Below, one piece after another: positions 23,052-36,214 of a stretch of DNA of 64,000 bases. Position 1 is the first letter of the stretch, and each line of letters opens with the position of its first letter. A program made the position numbers and the translations under genes. Source of the stretch: Lamellibrachia satsuma (Eukaryota > Annelida > Polychaeta > Sabellida > Siboglinidae); NCBI GenBank assembly GCA_033239005.1, contig BSQZ01000015.1:4552001-4616000 (forward strand), in the 5' to 3' direction. Under the pieces are notes generated by a model. It saw only the letters and a program-made list of their open reading frames with translations. It was not told the DNA's origin and did not search any database.

Positions 23052-23453
23052 CCTCAGAGAACCCGACGTCTTCCGTACACACATCATCGAGCCATCCACG
23101 GACCCGGCCACGAACGCAGAACATCCAGTCGAGGAACGAGCCTTGTGCAACTTTGATTACACCGCCGACATAGACAGACACCGCCACCCCGAGATCATGG
23201 TCGTGGCTGTGTGTCCGACGAAGAACTGTGGACACTGTGCCGGCGGACAGGGCCGCTGCGAACCCGTCTACCACATCTTCAAAGTGCTCCGGCGTTGTGG
23301 TTGGGACAACGACAACAACTACCTGTACAGGTATGACTACGAGAGACTGGCTGTGGCGTGTGTGTGCACCACGCCGGCTCTCGAGGGGGCAAGCCCCTCA
23401 TGCCCGCCGGGTCGGTCAACGAACACGAAGACCCAGCCCCCGTCTTGGACTAG
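23052..23453 (+). pseudogene. IL-17 pseudogene, copy 3 (unit 1 B position)
   Basis: A deletion between two CCTCAG hexamers removed the splice acceptor, signal-peptide region and linker. Exon 2 resumes at REPDVF and runs through the whole cysteine-rich domain (all eight domain cysteines, VLRR, CVCTTP). A 1-bp loss near 23386, just after TPALE, shifts the frame, and translation would run on to a stop at 23506-23508 instead of the ancestral stop at 23451-23453. No promoter, exon 1 or signal peptide belongs to it. The domain itself is well preserved, so inactivation seems fairly recent. Confidence 0.85.
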
Positions 23454-24015
23454 CCGACACCACAACACACGGCCATCATGTAGGCCAAGTCTGCTATTTG
23501 CTAAATGAGTATTTATTATGACGACGAAGGTGTAACGGTAATAATGTGTGTGTAAATTGAGAGGTAATGTATTGACCTAATTGACAGCGACGGCTCAACT
23601 CCCGTCTTATTCTAGTCGACATCATAGCGGTGCTGATGTATTCAGATATAACTTATTAACGTAATTTATGAATTATACATGGTAGACATGGTAGCCAACT
23701 TTGTAGATGTAGATTCATGGCCGTTTACAGCCGGAGAAAATGTATGATTCTAGAAAACTGTTGTTCTTATACAGGAACAGTTTAGATGTTTAGCTGCGGC
23801 TGATAGAGCTTTCGATGGAGCGTGCACGCCCAGGGGTCACACGTGCACGATTCGGTGAATGTCTGAATCTGTGAATGCAGTGATGTGTGAATGAGTTATA
23901 GAATGCGTCGACAGACATGTAAACACATCAGTGTGGTAATATACTCGAAACCATTAATGAAGAGCAGTATGAGCTTTAATTAATTGATAAAAGTATGTCA
24001 TATTGACATTGATAA
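23454..24015 (+). other. IL-17 copy 3 3' flank
   Basis: Conserved 3' flank, slightly shortened relative to copies 2, 4 and 6. No gene seen. Confidence 0.55.
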
Positions 24016-24935
<920 letters not shown>

Positions 24936-24993
24936 GACTGTACGTCACAATTATGGCCATACGGTTATAAATACTGTTTTTTTCATGGCTCTT

Positions 24994-26780
24994 TAACAAG
25001 ATTTAACAAGATTGCCATCTCGAACAACAAGTTCCTGATGGCAAGTGGACAAGGAAGCCATTGGCTTATCGAGAGTCCAACAATTTTCTCATCTATGTGT
25101 AGCCCGCCCTTATCAGATATCTGTCAATTCTATTTTTAAACATATTCACACTACTAGCATTAACACAATCGTTTGGCAGTTTGTTCCATTCATTTATCAC
25201 CCTCTGTGAGAATGAGTACTTTCTCATGTCCAATCTACATTGCTCCTTAACTAATGCTGCTTTGTGTCCTCTAGTTCTACTGCCTTCTTTAAGTTTGAAG
25301 AACATATTCCTATCAACATCCTCATAACCGTTCACTATTTTAAACACTTCTATTTGGTCTCCTCTTAGTCTCCTGGTCTCTAGTGTTGTCAAACCACATT
25401 GTAATAAGCGACTTTCGTAACTAAGGTCTCTTAATTCTGGAATCATCTTAGTTGCTCTTCGTTGTATTCGTTCTAGCTTATCTATGTCTTTTTTTACGAT
25501 ATGGCCTCCATGCTTGAATACAATATTCCAAATGTGGTCTAACCATTGCTTTGTACAGTGGTACAATTAGATGTTTCTCCTTATACGTGATAGTTCTCCT
25601 AATTAGGCCTAGAATTTGATTTCCTTTCGAAGCAGCAATCCCACATTGCTCTGAAACTTTCATGTCAGCATTAAATGTTACTCCTAAATCCTTTTCTTGT
25701 GTGGTTCTACCTAGTTCAGCATCCCCCATTTTATATTCCTCGTCCATATTTCCATGTCCTATGTGTATACATTTACACTTCCCAAAATTGAATAACATTT
25801 GCCATTTTTCTGACCATTTAACTAATTTTTCTAGATCATCCTGTAAACTTTGTTTATCTGTATCATTAGTAACTTTACTGAATACTTTTGTGTCATCTGC
25901 AAATTTGAGTACTTTGCTAGATATGTCATCCTCCAAATCATTTATATATATTAAAAACAGTATAGGGCCTAACACTGATCCCTGTGGTACCCCACTCAAA
26001 ACAGATTTCCAGTTTGAAATCTTACCATCTACTATTACTCTCTGTCTTCTGTGTGTAAGCCACTTTTCTATCCAGTTGATTACAGCATTGCCTATACCAT
26101 GGGCTTTTAGTTTAAGTAACAATCTTTGATGTGGCACTTTATCGAAAGCTTTCTGAAAATCTAAGTAGACAACATCCACTGGTGACCTGTGATCTACCCA
26201 CTTTGTAATTTCTTCTAAAAAACATAAGAGTTTGGTTAGACATGACCTTGCTTTTAGTAACCCATGTTGAGATGTATTTATTAATTTATGTTTTACAAGG
26301 AATTCCACCATGTGGTCTCTAATTAATGTTTCGAGTAATTTACATACAACTGATGTTAAACTCACTGGTCTGTAATTTTCTGGCTTCTTCCTCGATCCCT
26401 TCTTAAATAGTGGCGTACTGTTTGCTTCTATCCATTCTGAAGGAACTATCCTTCTTCTAGTGACAAGTTAAATAAGTTTGCAAGTGGTGCACTAATTTGA
26501 TCAACAATTTCCTTTAGCAGTTTTGGTGATATCCCATCAACTCCAGGTGATTTATTATCTTTCATCTTCTTAATTTTCTTTGCTATCAATTTAGTTACAA
26601 ATAACTGCCCTAAATATTCTGATGTATTGCCCTCAAATTTAGTCAACGGAACTGGAAGTGAGCTGATATCTTCTGTGGTAAAAACTGAGCTGAAATACTC
26701 ATTCAGGACCTCTGCCATTTGGAACCCATCTGAAATTATGTTTTCACTGTTGCTTTCCACTGGTCCGATCTTACCTCGAA
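24994..26780 (-). mobile_element. CR1-like non-LTR retrotransposon, 5'-truncated
   Basis: A minus-strand reverse transcriptase fragment of about 1.79 kb. In order: DNKSPGVDGISP (near 26570), NYRPVSLTSV, LDFQKAFDKVPH (motif A), GVPQGSVLGPILF (motif B), FADDTK (motif C, about 25903-25892), EKDLGV, PLYKAMVRPHLEYC and LERIQRRATKMI, which is the CR1/jockey-type order. Two frameshifts (near 26450 and 25500) split it into three frames (26790-26446, 26365-25478, 25566-25093), so it is dead. Endonuclease and ORF1 are absent. The 3' end carries two tandem ATCTTGTTAA units. A CTT trinucleotide flanks both ends (24991-24993, 26781-26783). The empty site is visible at 39.35 and 53.45 kb. Confidence 0.88.
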
Positions 26781-26783
26781 CTT

Positions 26784-28276
26784 GAAGCAATCATACTTAA
26801 AGCAAGGAAAACATTGCACCCAGGAGAAGAGACGGCGTTTTAGAACAATCGAGTTTACTTTTCGGTACATTAAAAGTACTGAAGTTATTTGCACGGATTT
26901 GCGCAATATATTTTAATAGTGGTGCAGTACTGCATTTTCCTAAATGTATTTAAACAGTTTGAGAATAGTTTTCAGCCCTAACATATATTATATATTGCAG
27001 TATGTAACAATAATATAACAATGCTTTGTAAATGTTTTGCTTACTACAAATAAACACATTCCACCATGTAGACAAATAATACAATGTACGCCAATGACAT
27101 CACACAGACCACGTTTTACACTAACTAATTTCCATTAATAAATTTAATATTACATAAATTGTAATCATTTTACGTTTTATAAATTTGCAATACGATATTG
27201 CGATATTGTCAGATGTAAAACTTTCAAAGTATTGCAAATACAGCCCATCACAAACACACCCATTGAAGACGGCCACTGTTCCACGGTCTGTTTTTCCACA
27301 TCTGTATATCTGACCAGCCTCTGTCATTCGGGCACACATTTAATCGGGCCACTCAGTCACCTTGGGTGGCCGCTTTAGAGGAGTTCTACTGTAGTACTAG
27401 TAAAACTATACAAGTAAAACTATACAATACATTTCAAATAAGGTATTGTATGTATGTTGTAATACTACAATGCGAAGTATTACGCCCATCCGTGGTTTTG
27501 ATGTTCGGATTCAGATTTTTTTCTTACACGCCTATATTTAGATACGCAGGCACCCACGCACCATGGTCGGGATGTGGGGCAGGTGACATATGACGAAATT
27601 CCCCTCGGAAATTGTAGTATGTCTAGCAATCATAAACAAGTGATTTGGTGGTGCATTAGATATTGTTGAAACGGGATTAACTTTAAAACCCAAATGGCTC
27701 CTGTTACGCGCAAGGGGCACAGAGGGGTCAGGGACGTCCGGCCCTGCGTCACTGCGCCTCGATGACGCGGGAGGGTTCAGCCTACTTTTACGTTTCCCAT
27801 TGGTGACCATGTTAACGTTTTGCACGATTATAAGAAAACAGGATCATAAAAAGTTCTGAAACTTCTTTCCTGCCTTTGTCATTATTTCATTGACATGCTG
27901 GTCGAGTTTTGTAAAAATCACATATTTCTAACTCTTTGAAAATGGATGAACGTGCCATACCCGTCAATGTTTACCAATTTCTGCATAAATTACTACGCAC
28001 ACGTGCCTTGTGGCGAAAACATTGCCAAATATCCTTCCGCCTATTCAAATGATCTAATCCACGGTTACACTGCTAACATGTTCTACCAGCAAACTTGCCA
28101 ATGTGTCTGTTGAAATTCAGTTATGTCGGATGATATGATTTTTTTAAATTACGCATATCTAAAATTACTGTGCCCTACATTCCTGTGACACACCAGGAAG
28201 TTTAACTGAGGCTTGGTCCCGGGACTGCGTATCAGCGGCGGCATTTCCCGGGGCGCAGTGAAGCAGGGGCGGATGT
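26784..28276. other. Unit spacer between B and A genes
   Basis: Equivalent to 6.78-7.87, 39.36-40.85 and 53.46-54.9 kb. The 95-codon minus-strand frame at 27538-27825 is open here too. No domain recognised and no gene called. Confidence 0.5.
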
Positions 28277-29012
<736 letters not shown>

Positions 29013-29042
29013 AAATACGACTAACTGAAAAATCAATTATGA

Positions 29043-29453
29043 TTAAAGGACATCGTCTATAGGATATATTTCCCATATCATTGGTAGCGCTGGTATTCCC
29101 TGCAGAAACCCGGTAGTACTCTGTAAGCCCAGTAGTAGGTCCTACGCCCTGTATAACGAGCTAGTATTCCCTGTGCAAACTCCCTAATTCGTTAGCCAGT
29201 GAGCATTCCCTGTACGAAACCGGTAGTACGACCTATTCCCCACATTACTGAGCCAACAATTCCTGGATGAAACCTTTGTTTAAGACTGCCATCCCATTCA
29301 CTGATAGTTCCGTAATATGGCGCGCCTCAGGCGAACCGTTCTGGACTACGGGAAGTAGCGTGGTGCACGGGGACGGATTCACGGTTAACAGGTTCCTGCT
29401 AGGGGAAACACGGGAGTTATATTTAGTAATATTTACCATAGCTCGGGTTAGAA
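29043..29453 (+). promoter_or_regulatory. Upstream region of IL-17 copy 4
   Basis: A single 38-bp minisatellite unit (29043-29080), a shortened CCGGTAGTA array to about 29275, then the conserved upstream block. About 350 bp present in copies 2 and 6 are deleted here between the array and the block. Confidence 0.6.
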
Positions 29454-29490
29454 TATAAAGCGTTCAGCCACTCATGCTAACCATTCAGTC
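29454..29490 (+). promoter_or_regulatory. Core promoter of IL-17 copy 4
   Basis: TATAAA 29454-29459; TCAGTC 29485-29490 with +1 A at 29487; spacing 33 nt. The predicted 5'UTR is 116 nt. Confidence 0.8.
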
Positions 29491-29602
29491 GAACCAGAAG
29501 CGAAAGAAACACTTCGCTCACGAGAAACTCTCAGGATTAGCGCAGACGACCATAGTGAAATTATTACGTAGTTGTGACCCGTAGAATATTACGAACAGCA
29601 AC

Positions 29603-30485
29603 ATGAAGGTAATTACCAAGTTTATCTTGATGGCTTTCTTTCGGAGAAAGACGGCTGATTTAAAACTAATTCTTCATTACATTATAGGTCACTGATTCTA
29701 CCTGACACGCGGTATTACTCTGGCTTTGTCTAAAAAGAGTTTCCCAATCTTTCGCAGCTTCAGCCCCCCATTTAACCTTACGACTGACTCCCCTAGAATT
29801 ACGGATCCCTGCTCTCAGTCTGTGGACCCCTGCGATAAACCACGTGTCAGACGTCGAATGCTGCTGTGACTTTCTGCAACGAATACATCTTGTACGTTGT
29901 GTAACGTATGTTTTCACTCTGTTTCAGACAACACACCTTGTAATGCTATTGATGTGTTTCGAGATGTCCCTGTCACTGCCCCTGTCCACCGTCCCCCGAA
30001 GTGTGACGTCACTGTCGTCGACCACAGCAACGTCTACCAGGGTGACCCCGAGACGAGGAACCACGCGAGACCCACGATGCAACCTCAGAGAACCCGACGT
30101 CTTCCGTACACACATCATCGATCCATCCACGGACCCGGCCACGAACCCAGAACATCCAGTCGAGGAACGAGCCTTGTGCAACTTTGAGTACACCGCCGAC
30201 ATAGACAGACACCGCCACCCCGAGATCATGGTCGTGGCTGTGTGTCCGACGAAGAACTGTGGACACTGTGCCGGCGGACAGGGCCGCTGCGAACCCGTCT
30301 ACCACAACTTCAAAGTGCTCCGGCGTTGTGGTTGGGACAACGACAACAACTACCTGTACAGGTATGACTACGAGAGACTGGCCGTGGCTTGTGTGTGCGC
30401 CACGCCGGCTCTCGAGGAGGGGAAGCCCTTCATGCCCGCCGGGTCGGCCAACGAACACGACGACCCAGCCCCCGTCTTGGACTAG
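29603..30485 (+). CDS. IL-17 family cytokine, short form, copy 4
   Basis: Exon 1 is 29603-29608 (ATG AAG), with the donor at 29609. Exon 2 is 29928-30485; at 319 bp this is the shortest intron of the four intact genes. The product is 187 aa: signal peptide about 1-22 (with an unusual CFEMSLSL, Glu in the distal part of the core where other copies have Thr), a Thr/Ser linker, Cys53, then the IL-17 domain with cysteines at 86, 108, 113, 116, 123, 136, 157 and 159, VLRR at 132-135 and a CVCATP end. Five residues longer than copy 2 in the linker. Predicted secreted ligand; intact and probably functional. It is closest to copy 6 and shares its 13-kb unit position. Confidence 0.9.
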
Positions 30486-31184
30486 CCGACACCACAGCAC
30501 ACAGACATCGTGCAGACCAAGTCTGCTATATTCTCAAGGAGTATCTATTTTGATGATGCAGGTGTAAAAATATAAAAATGTGTCTGTATATTCAGAGGTA
30601 ATTTATTAATCTAATTTGCGGGATCGACAGCGACGGCTCAACTCCCGTCTTATTCTAGCCGACGCCTTAGCACACTTACGTCGCATAGACAAAGTCTACT
30701 ATATATTAAATGAGTATTTATTTTTAGATATTTTATAACGATGCTTGTGTCAAAATAATAATGTGCTGATGTATTCAGACATAATTTATTAACGTAATTT
30801 ATCAAATTTACAACGATACACAGGGTAGCCAACTTTGTTTCGTGTGTAGGTTCATGGCCGTTTACAGCCTGGAGAAAATGTGTGATTCTAGTCAAGAAAA
30901 GTGTTATGTTCTTATACAGGAATGGTTCAAATAGTCAGCTGCGGCTGACACAGCTTTCGATGGAGCGTGCACGCTCAGGGGTCACACGTGCATGACTCGG
31001 TGAATGTCCGAATCTGTGAATGCAGCAATGTGTGAATGAGGTTTAGAATGAGATGTCTGCTGTGAACACGAAGACGTCGGCAGACATGTAAACACATCAG
31101 TGTGGTAATACACTCGAAACCATTAATGAAGAGCAGTATGAGCTTTAATTAATTGATAAAAGTATGTCATATTGACATTTATAA

Positions 31185-31185
<1 letters not shown>
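30486..31185 (+). other. IL-17 copy 4 3' flank, right arm of inverted pair
   Basis: Conserved 3' flank with ATTTATTT near 30716 (AU-rich-element-like, common in cytokine mRNAs; weak evidence). Its last 340 bp or so are the inverted partner of 28725-29012. Confidence 0.6.
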
Positions 31186-31239
<54 letters not shown>

Positions 31240-31355
31240 GTGCGTGCGTGCGTGCGTGTGCGTGTTCGTGTGCTTGTGCGTGTGCGTGAGTGTGTGTGTG
31301 TGTGGGTGGGTATGTGAGAATTAATTGATAAAAGTATGTCATATTGACATTTATA

Positions 31356-31427
<72 letters not shown>

Positions 31428-31582
31428 GTTTGTGTGTGCGTGCGTGCGTGCGTGCGTGTGTGCATGCGTGCGTGCGTGCGTGCGTGTGCGTGTTCGTGTG
31501 CGTGTGCGTGTGCGTGAGTGTGTGTGTGTGTGTGTTTGTGGGTGGGTATGTGAGGGAGGAGTGTGTGTGTGTGCGCGCGCGC
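31186..31582 (+). repeat. Duplicated TG/GCGT tract, left part of a truncated microsatellite-bounded element
   Basis: TG and GCGT tract 31186-31318, then a second copy of the 39-bp flank containing GTATGTCATATTGACATT, then another TG/GCGT tract to about 31582. This is a local duplication of flank plus microsatellite. The right CA arm is missing. Confidence 0.8.
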
Positions 31583-32575
31583 CCGAGTTTTAGGATTTTT
31601 CTGCATACATTTTCCAATTTTATCATAATATGTATTTGTGAATGTTGTTAGTAGTTTAGACCTCATATTATCCTAATTGACTAATACAAATTTTCCAGAT
31701 ATTACCTGCTGTATAGGTTTGTTAATGTGAAATGGATGAATAAACAATTTCATGGAATCCGGATTGTTGTTGAGTATATATCACGGTGGACGGTGGACAG
31801 TGTCCTGTCGTCAATAGAAACTTCCAGCATCACATATCGGTGCTTCTTCACCGCCATTACAGGGTATCATGGTTGACGCTAGGGTTGGGGCCTTAATGTG
31901 GGGTTTAGGGTGGCACTCTGATGTCCGACCATGAAGTTCGGATTCCAAGAACTATTCTGGAATTTTATCAACTACACGAAATTAAGCATCATGTACTGGT
32001 TCTGGGCGCCATCAACTACTGGTGTCCGGGCGTCACATTGGGTGCTGAGGAGCAATCTTGGGTTCCATTTGCCAATATGGTGTCGTGTTCAGTTTCGTTG
32101 GGTCATTGTGTAGTGTGGGCATAATCCTCGGGTCCCGAAGGCCATTGTGGGGTTCCGTGGGTCTGTCTGGGGTCTGGGTATCATGCCAAAGTGTATATGA
32201 CCAATATGGGGTACCAGGGGTAATTCTGCGGTTCATCGGACCTTTCCGTATTGTTTAATAATACACGAAAGGCATGCTACGCGCAAACATATACTGATTA
32301 GGCCCCTAGATAACGCTTATCATGAGAAGTGAACATTATGTTACGAAATATAACTTATCTGCCTGAGCGATCTAGCCTCGACTCCCATTTTCGTGTACGC
32401 AATAAACCATACATCACAGTAATGAGTGTTTCGGATCATCTGATAAGCGAATGTGTTGACTGATAACTGCTGGTCACATTAGCACCGTTTCGAGAGCGAC
32501 GATTATTGGTCAATACCCGGAAGTTATCGATTTAATTTCCTCGGGTGACACTGCCGACGGTAGACTGACTGTGTA
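31583..32575. other. Element core, gamma array and spacer
   Basis: Element core to about 31845, truncated directly into the gamma array (31.85-32.26 kb), then spacer. No gene seen. Confidence 0.5.
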
Positions 32576-32803
32576 TAAAACCCGCCATGCACATGCCGGT
32601 TCTTCAGATGCCAACATGTTGGCGACTAAATTTTCAGTGGTCAAATCAAATGTAGTCGTTATGTGTATGTTCTCCACCGACAGTTGACAACACTTTTTGT
32701 GGACATCTGGCATTTGGTGCCCTTCGGCCGATCGGTAGTTGCAACTATTCGTCGGCAGACAAACTGTTGGCGACTAAAGGACGGTATGTGTATGGCGGGC
32801 TTA
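32576..32803. mobile_element. MITE-like inverted-repeat element
   Basis: Third copy of the 227-bp element with imperfect GCCCGCCAT.../...ATGGCGGGC ends. Confidence 0.55.
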
Positions 32804-33473
32804 CGTGTGTCAACACTACTCTTTGATAGACAATGATTAAGTCATGTAATCAACCGTGTATTATCCCACTTCGCTGTATATACATAACTTACCCAGGTAG
32901 GAAATAGATAAAGTGGACGCATTGTAGGCTGAAGGCGTCTTTGCAAGACTTCACTGGGCAAACGGTGGCAAATGATGGTTACTGTATATCCATATACCCA
33001 TACATTTCCATTGTTACTAGTTAACACTTTCTAGGCATAGTAATATTATGTGGATCCTAAAATGTCCAAGGAAAACATTAATGTTATGTAGTCATGTTTT
33101 GGCAATATAAAATCGATATAATAATCTTCATGATTTATTGTTCAATAATTTACGTCGGGTGGGATTTGTTTCTATAAACTCGAGTGGGTGTAATATAACC
33201 ACATTACGGAGATAACCATTCCACGTAATGTAGTTGGTTTGCATAACCATAACATAACCTTCATATCCCTTTTCATATAGCGATATCATCGAATTTTTCG
33301 TGGCCGTTACATATTGCCATCATTTTATATTTTAACCATGCTTTACAACCATATAACTGCCATTGTCTGCACAAAGACGCACACTCCCGCTCATACATCC
33401 ACCCAATACACACTAACAATATATAACCACGTGGGCCATACCCATATGGCATACGGTTATAGGGGTCTAATGC
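32804..33473 (+). other. Unit spacer and beta-upstream block
   Basis: Includes ACCACGTGGG near 33427. No gene seen. Confidence 0.5.
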
Positions 33474-33596
33474 TATAAAATATCTGCTGGTAATCACTCA
33501 GTCTTGAAGCACCCAGAGATTTAACGGTAGGATTATCGCAGTCAAGAATCCTCAAGAGTTGTAATCTGGTCTGTTCTTGTGAGCGCCAACATGAAG
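33474..33596 (+). promoter_or_regulatory. Beta module with perfect initiator and ATGAAG
   Basis: TATAAA 33474-33479, TCAGTC 33498-33503 (+1 A at 33500, spacing 26), and ATG AAG 33591-33596 before a GTAACT donor. This and the copy at 46234 are the best preserved beta modules. No exon 2 recognised. Confidence 0.5.
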
Positions 33597-34440
33597 GTAA
33601 CTGTAACTGTGTAGAATCTGGGCGTATACGTAATTAGCTAATTACGATAACATCCAGGCATTTGACTAATTCATAAAATAAGAGTTAACTTTTATCAGTT
33701 GATACGATGCAATTCGAAATAATTATAAACCTTGATTCTATTGACTCAACTCTCCGACTGAAAAGATAAATCAAGCAAAAAAGTGTTTAGTGTAACATCT
33801 CGGATAATGACGCTGATTGGCTGTTGGCGCTTCATGGTAACGCCTACAGAAAATGGCGACCGACTCTCTTCTCGGCGGATTCACGAAGCCGAGCGAGAGG
33901 TGGATAAGCGAGATTAGTCCTAGAGCAGGATCTGCATATATCGTAAAACTAGAATGTTTTATTATATCGTCAAATAGAGTATTTTCTAAAATATTTCGAG
34001 ACAATAGTAATAGTATTAGGGGCCTACATCTTATGTATATATTAATATAATTAAACAACTGAGACGTTCATTATAAATGCTAATACGGTCAGTGTCGCAG
34101 TCGTTCAATTAATTAGTGAAAATGGTTGTGCTTTCATTTTAAAGTACTGGAGATACTGGGTTCGGATTGTAGGGTCTTGTCGTGACGCGGGGCGCCTGGT
34201 TTAACGAACGTTCCCCGCAAATCGTAGCTAGTGGATCTGCAATCACATGTATTTTATTGCTGGCCATTTATAACTGTATAAAATGAACACATTCTTATCG
34301 TGTGATTTATTTATGATAAAGGAAGTACGAGAAAACGATAAACATATCTACTGTTTACACATTACTCAGGGTTCAAGTTATCACATTTAATAAATTAAAA
34401 ACACAAGAAGAAGAAATATGACTAATTAGAAAATCAATTC
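33597..34440. other. Unit spacer with CCAAT/ATGGCG/hairpin block
   Basis: Hairpin block at 33.81-33.90 kb. About 250 bp between the beta module and this block are deleted relative to 46.4-46.8 kb. No gene called. Confidence 0.5.
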
Positions 34441-34767
34441 TATATTTCCTATATCCTTAAAGGACATCGTCTGTGGGATATATTTCCTATATCGTTAAAG
34501 GACATCGTCTATGGGATATATTTCCTATATCGTTAAAGGACATCGTCTATAAGATATATTTCCTATATCGTTAAAGGACATCGTCTAGAGGATATATTTC
34601 CTATATCGTTAAAGGACATCGTCTATAGGATATATTTCCTATATCGTTAAAGGACATCGTCTATAGGATATATTTCCCATATCGTTGGTAGCGCTGGTAT
34701 TCCCTGCGGAAACCCGGTAGTACTCTGTAAGCCCAGTAGTAGGTCCTACGCCCTGTACAACGAGCTT
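34441..34767 (+). repeat. 38-bp minisatellite (6 units plus partial) and array
   Basis: Six full units 34457-34684, preceded by a partial one; then 80 bp of CCGGTAGTA array. Confidence 0.9.
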
Positions 34768-34900
34768 TACTAACCCGAAACGAGAGAAACACTGTTCTCA
34801 CGAGAAGCTCCCAGGATTAACACAGGCGAACAGAGTAAAATCATTACGTAGTCGTGACCCGTCGAATATTACGAACAGCAACATGAAGGTAATTACTAAG
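34768..34900 (+). pseudogene. Displaced IL-17 exon 1 (unit 2), promoter lost
   Basis: 5'UTR and ATG AAG (34883-34888) with a GTAATT donor, cut from its TATA/initiator in the same way as 20649-20782, and followed at once by the hAT relic. The next IL-17 acceptor is at 37173, but joining to it would reach a stop within eight codons. Confidence 0.7.
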
Positions 34901-35409
34901 GCTGTAACAAGTGGAATTTTTTTCTGTTTTAGTAAAAGTAGATCTTGAAAAATCTACTCAAGTAGAAGTAAAAGTATCCCCCCCCCCCAAACAGGGTGCA
35001 TAGACAAATGCCCTGAGTAATCCGACAGTTGACGCTCCACCTGGCCGAACATGGGCGCGCGCCGCTTATTCCTGGCGAAGAACTCGTCCTCGCTGGCGGG
35101 CGAGGAGCTGTCAGATGGGTCGTCCATATCAGGCAGCCTCTGCTCCGCGGTCAATTTTCAATTAGCGAATCAGAAGACAGATTACTGATTTACGCGCAGA
35201 GATTTCCGCGCGTAGTGTGCATGCCGTTTCTGTCTGCAGCGGAATAATCATGCATCGGAAAAAATCAAACGCCAGGTGTCGGTACTTCGTTACATTTACA
35301 AAAGTAACATGTAATTCTATTTCGTTACAAGTACAAGTAGATCCATAAAAATCTACTTCGTTACAAGTAGTAAGTAAAAAAACTACTCAAGTAAAGTAAC
35401 GAATTAGAT
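34901..35409 (-). mobile_element. hAT transposon relic (unit 2)
   Basis: Same insertion as in unit 1, with about 125 bp deleted after the C-run, including the LPASAACE-type segment. The SDSSSPASEDEFFARNKRR stretch remains (about 35123-35067, minus strand). Confidence 0.7.
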
Positions 35410-35458
35410 CTGTGTGTGCGCGTGTGCGTGTGCGTGTGCGTGTGCGTGTGCGTGTGCG

Positions 35459-35526
<68 letters not shown>

Positions 35527-36082
35527 CGTGCGTGTGTGTTTGTGAATGTGTGTGTGCGCGCGCGCGCGCCCGAGTTCAGGTTTTTTTCGCAGACATTTTG
35601 CAATTTTGTCATAATATATATTCATGAATGTTGTTAGCAGTTTAGACTTCATATTATCTCAGTTGACTCATTAATGTATCCCAGATATTACCTGTTGTAT
35701 ATGTTTGTTTATGTTATTTGTCTGCAATAAATGGATGAATAAATAATTTCATGGAATCCGGTCTGTTGTTGAGTATATATCACGGTTGATGGTGGACATT
35801 GTCCTGTCGTCAATAGAAGTCGATCTTCCAGCATCACACATCGCTGCTTCCTCTTCGTCTGCATTCTAAATCTACCTAATAATACATATATACACGGACA
35901 CATACATATGTACACACGCAGAAGCACGCACGCACGCACGCACGCACGCACACCCACCCACCCACCCACCCACCCCCCGCACGAACCCACCCACACGCAC
36001 GCGCACACGCACACGCACACGCACGCACGCGCGCACACGCACGCACGCGCACACACACATACACACACACACACACACACAG
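35410..36082 (+). mobile_element. Microsatellite-bounded element
   Basis: GCGTGT/TG tract to about 35570, core of about 340 bp, ACGC/CACC/CA tract 35920-36082. Same insertion site beside hAT as in units 1 and 3. Confidence 0.6.
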
Positions 36083-36091
36083 ATCTAATGC

Positions 36092-36214
36092 TATACAAAT
36101 TCTGCTGGTAATCACTCAGACTTGAAGTACACAGAGATGAAACGGTAGGGTTTTCACAGCCAAGAATCCTCAAGAGTTATCACCTGGTCTGGTGTTGCGA
36201 ACATCAACACGAAG
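36092..36214 (+). pseudogene. Degraded beta module
   Basis: TATACAAA at 36092, initiator-like TCAGAC near 36116, and ACG AAG at 36209-36214 before a GTAACT donor. Matches the degraded module at 3043-3165. Confidence 0.45.
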
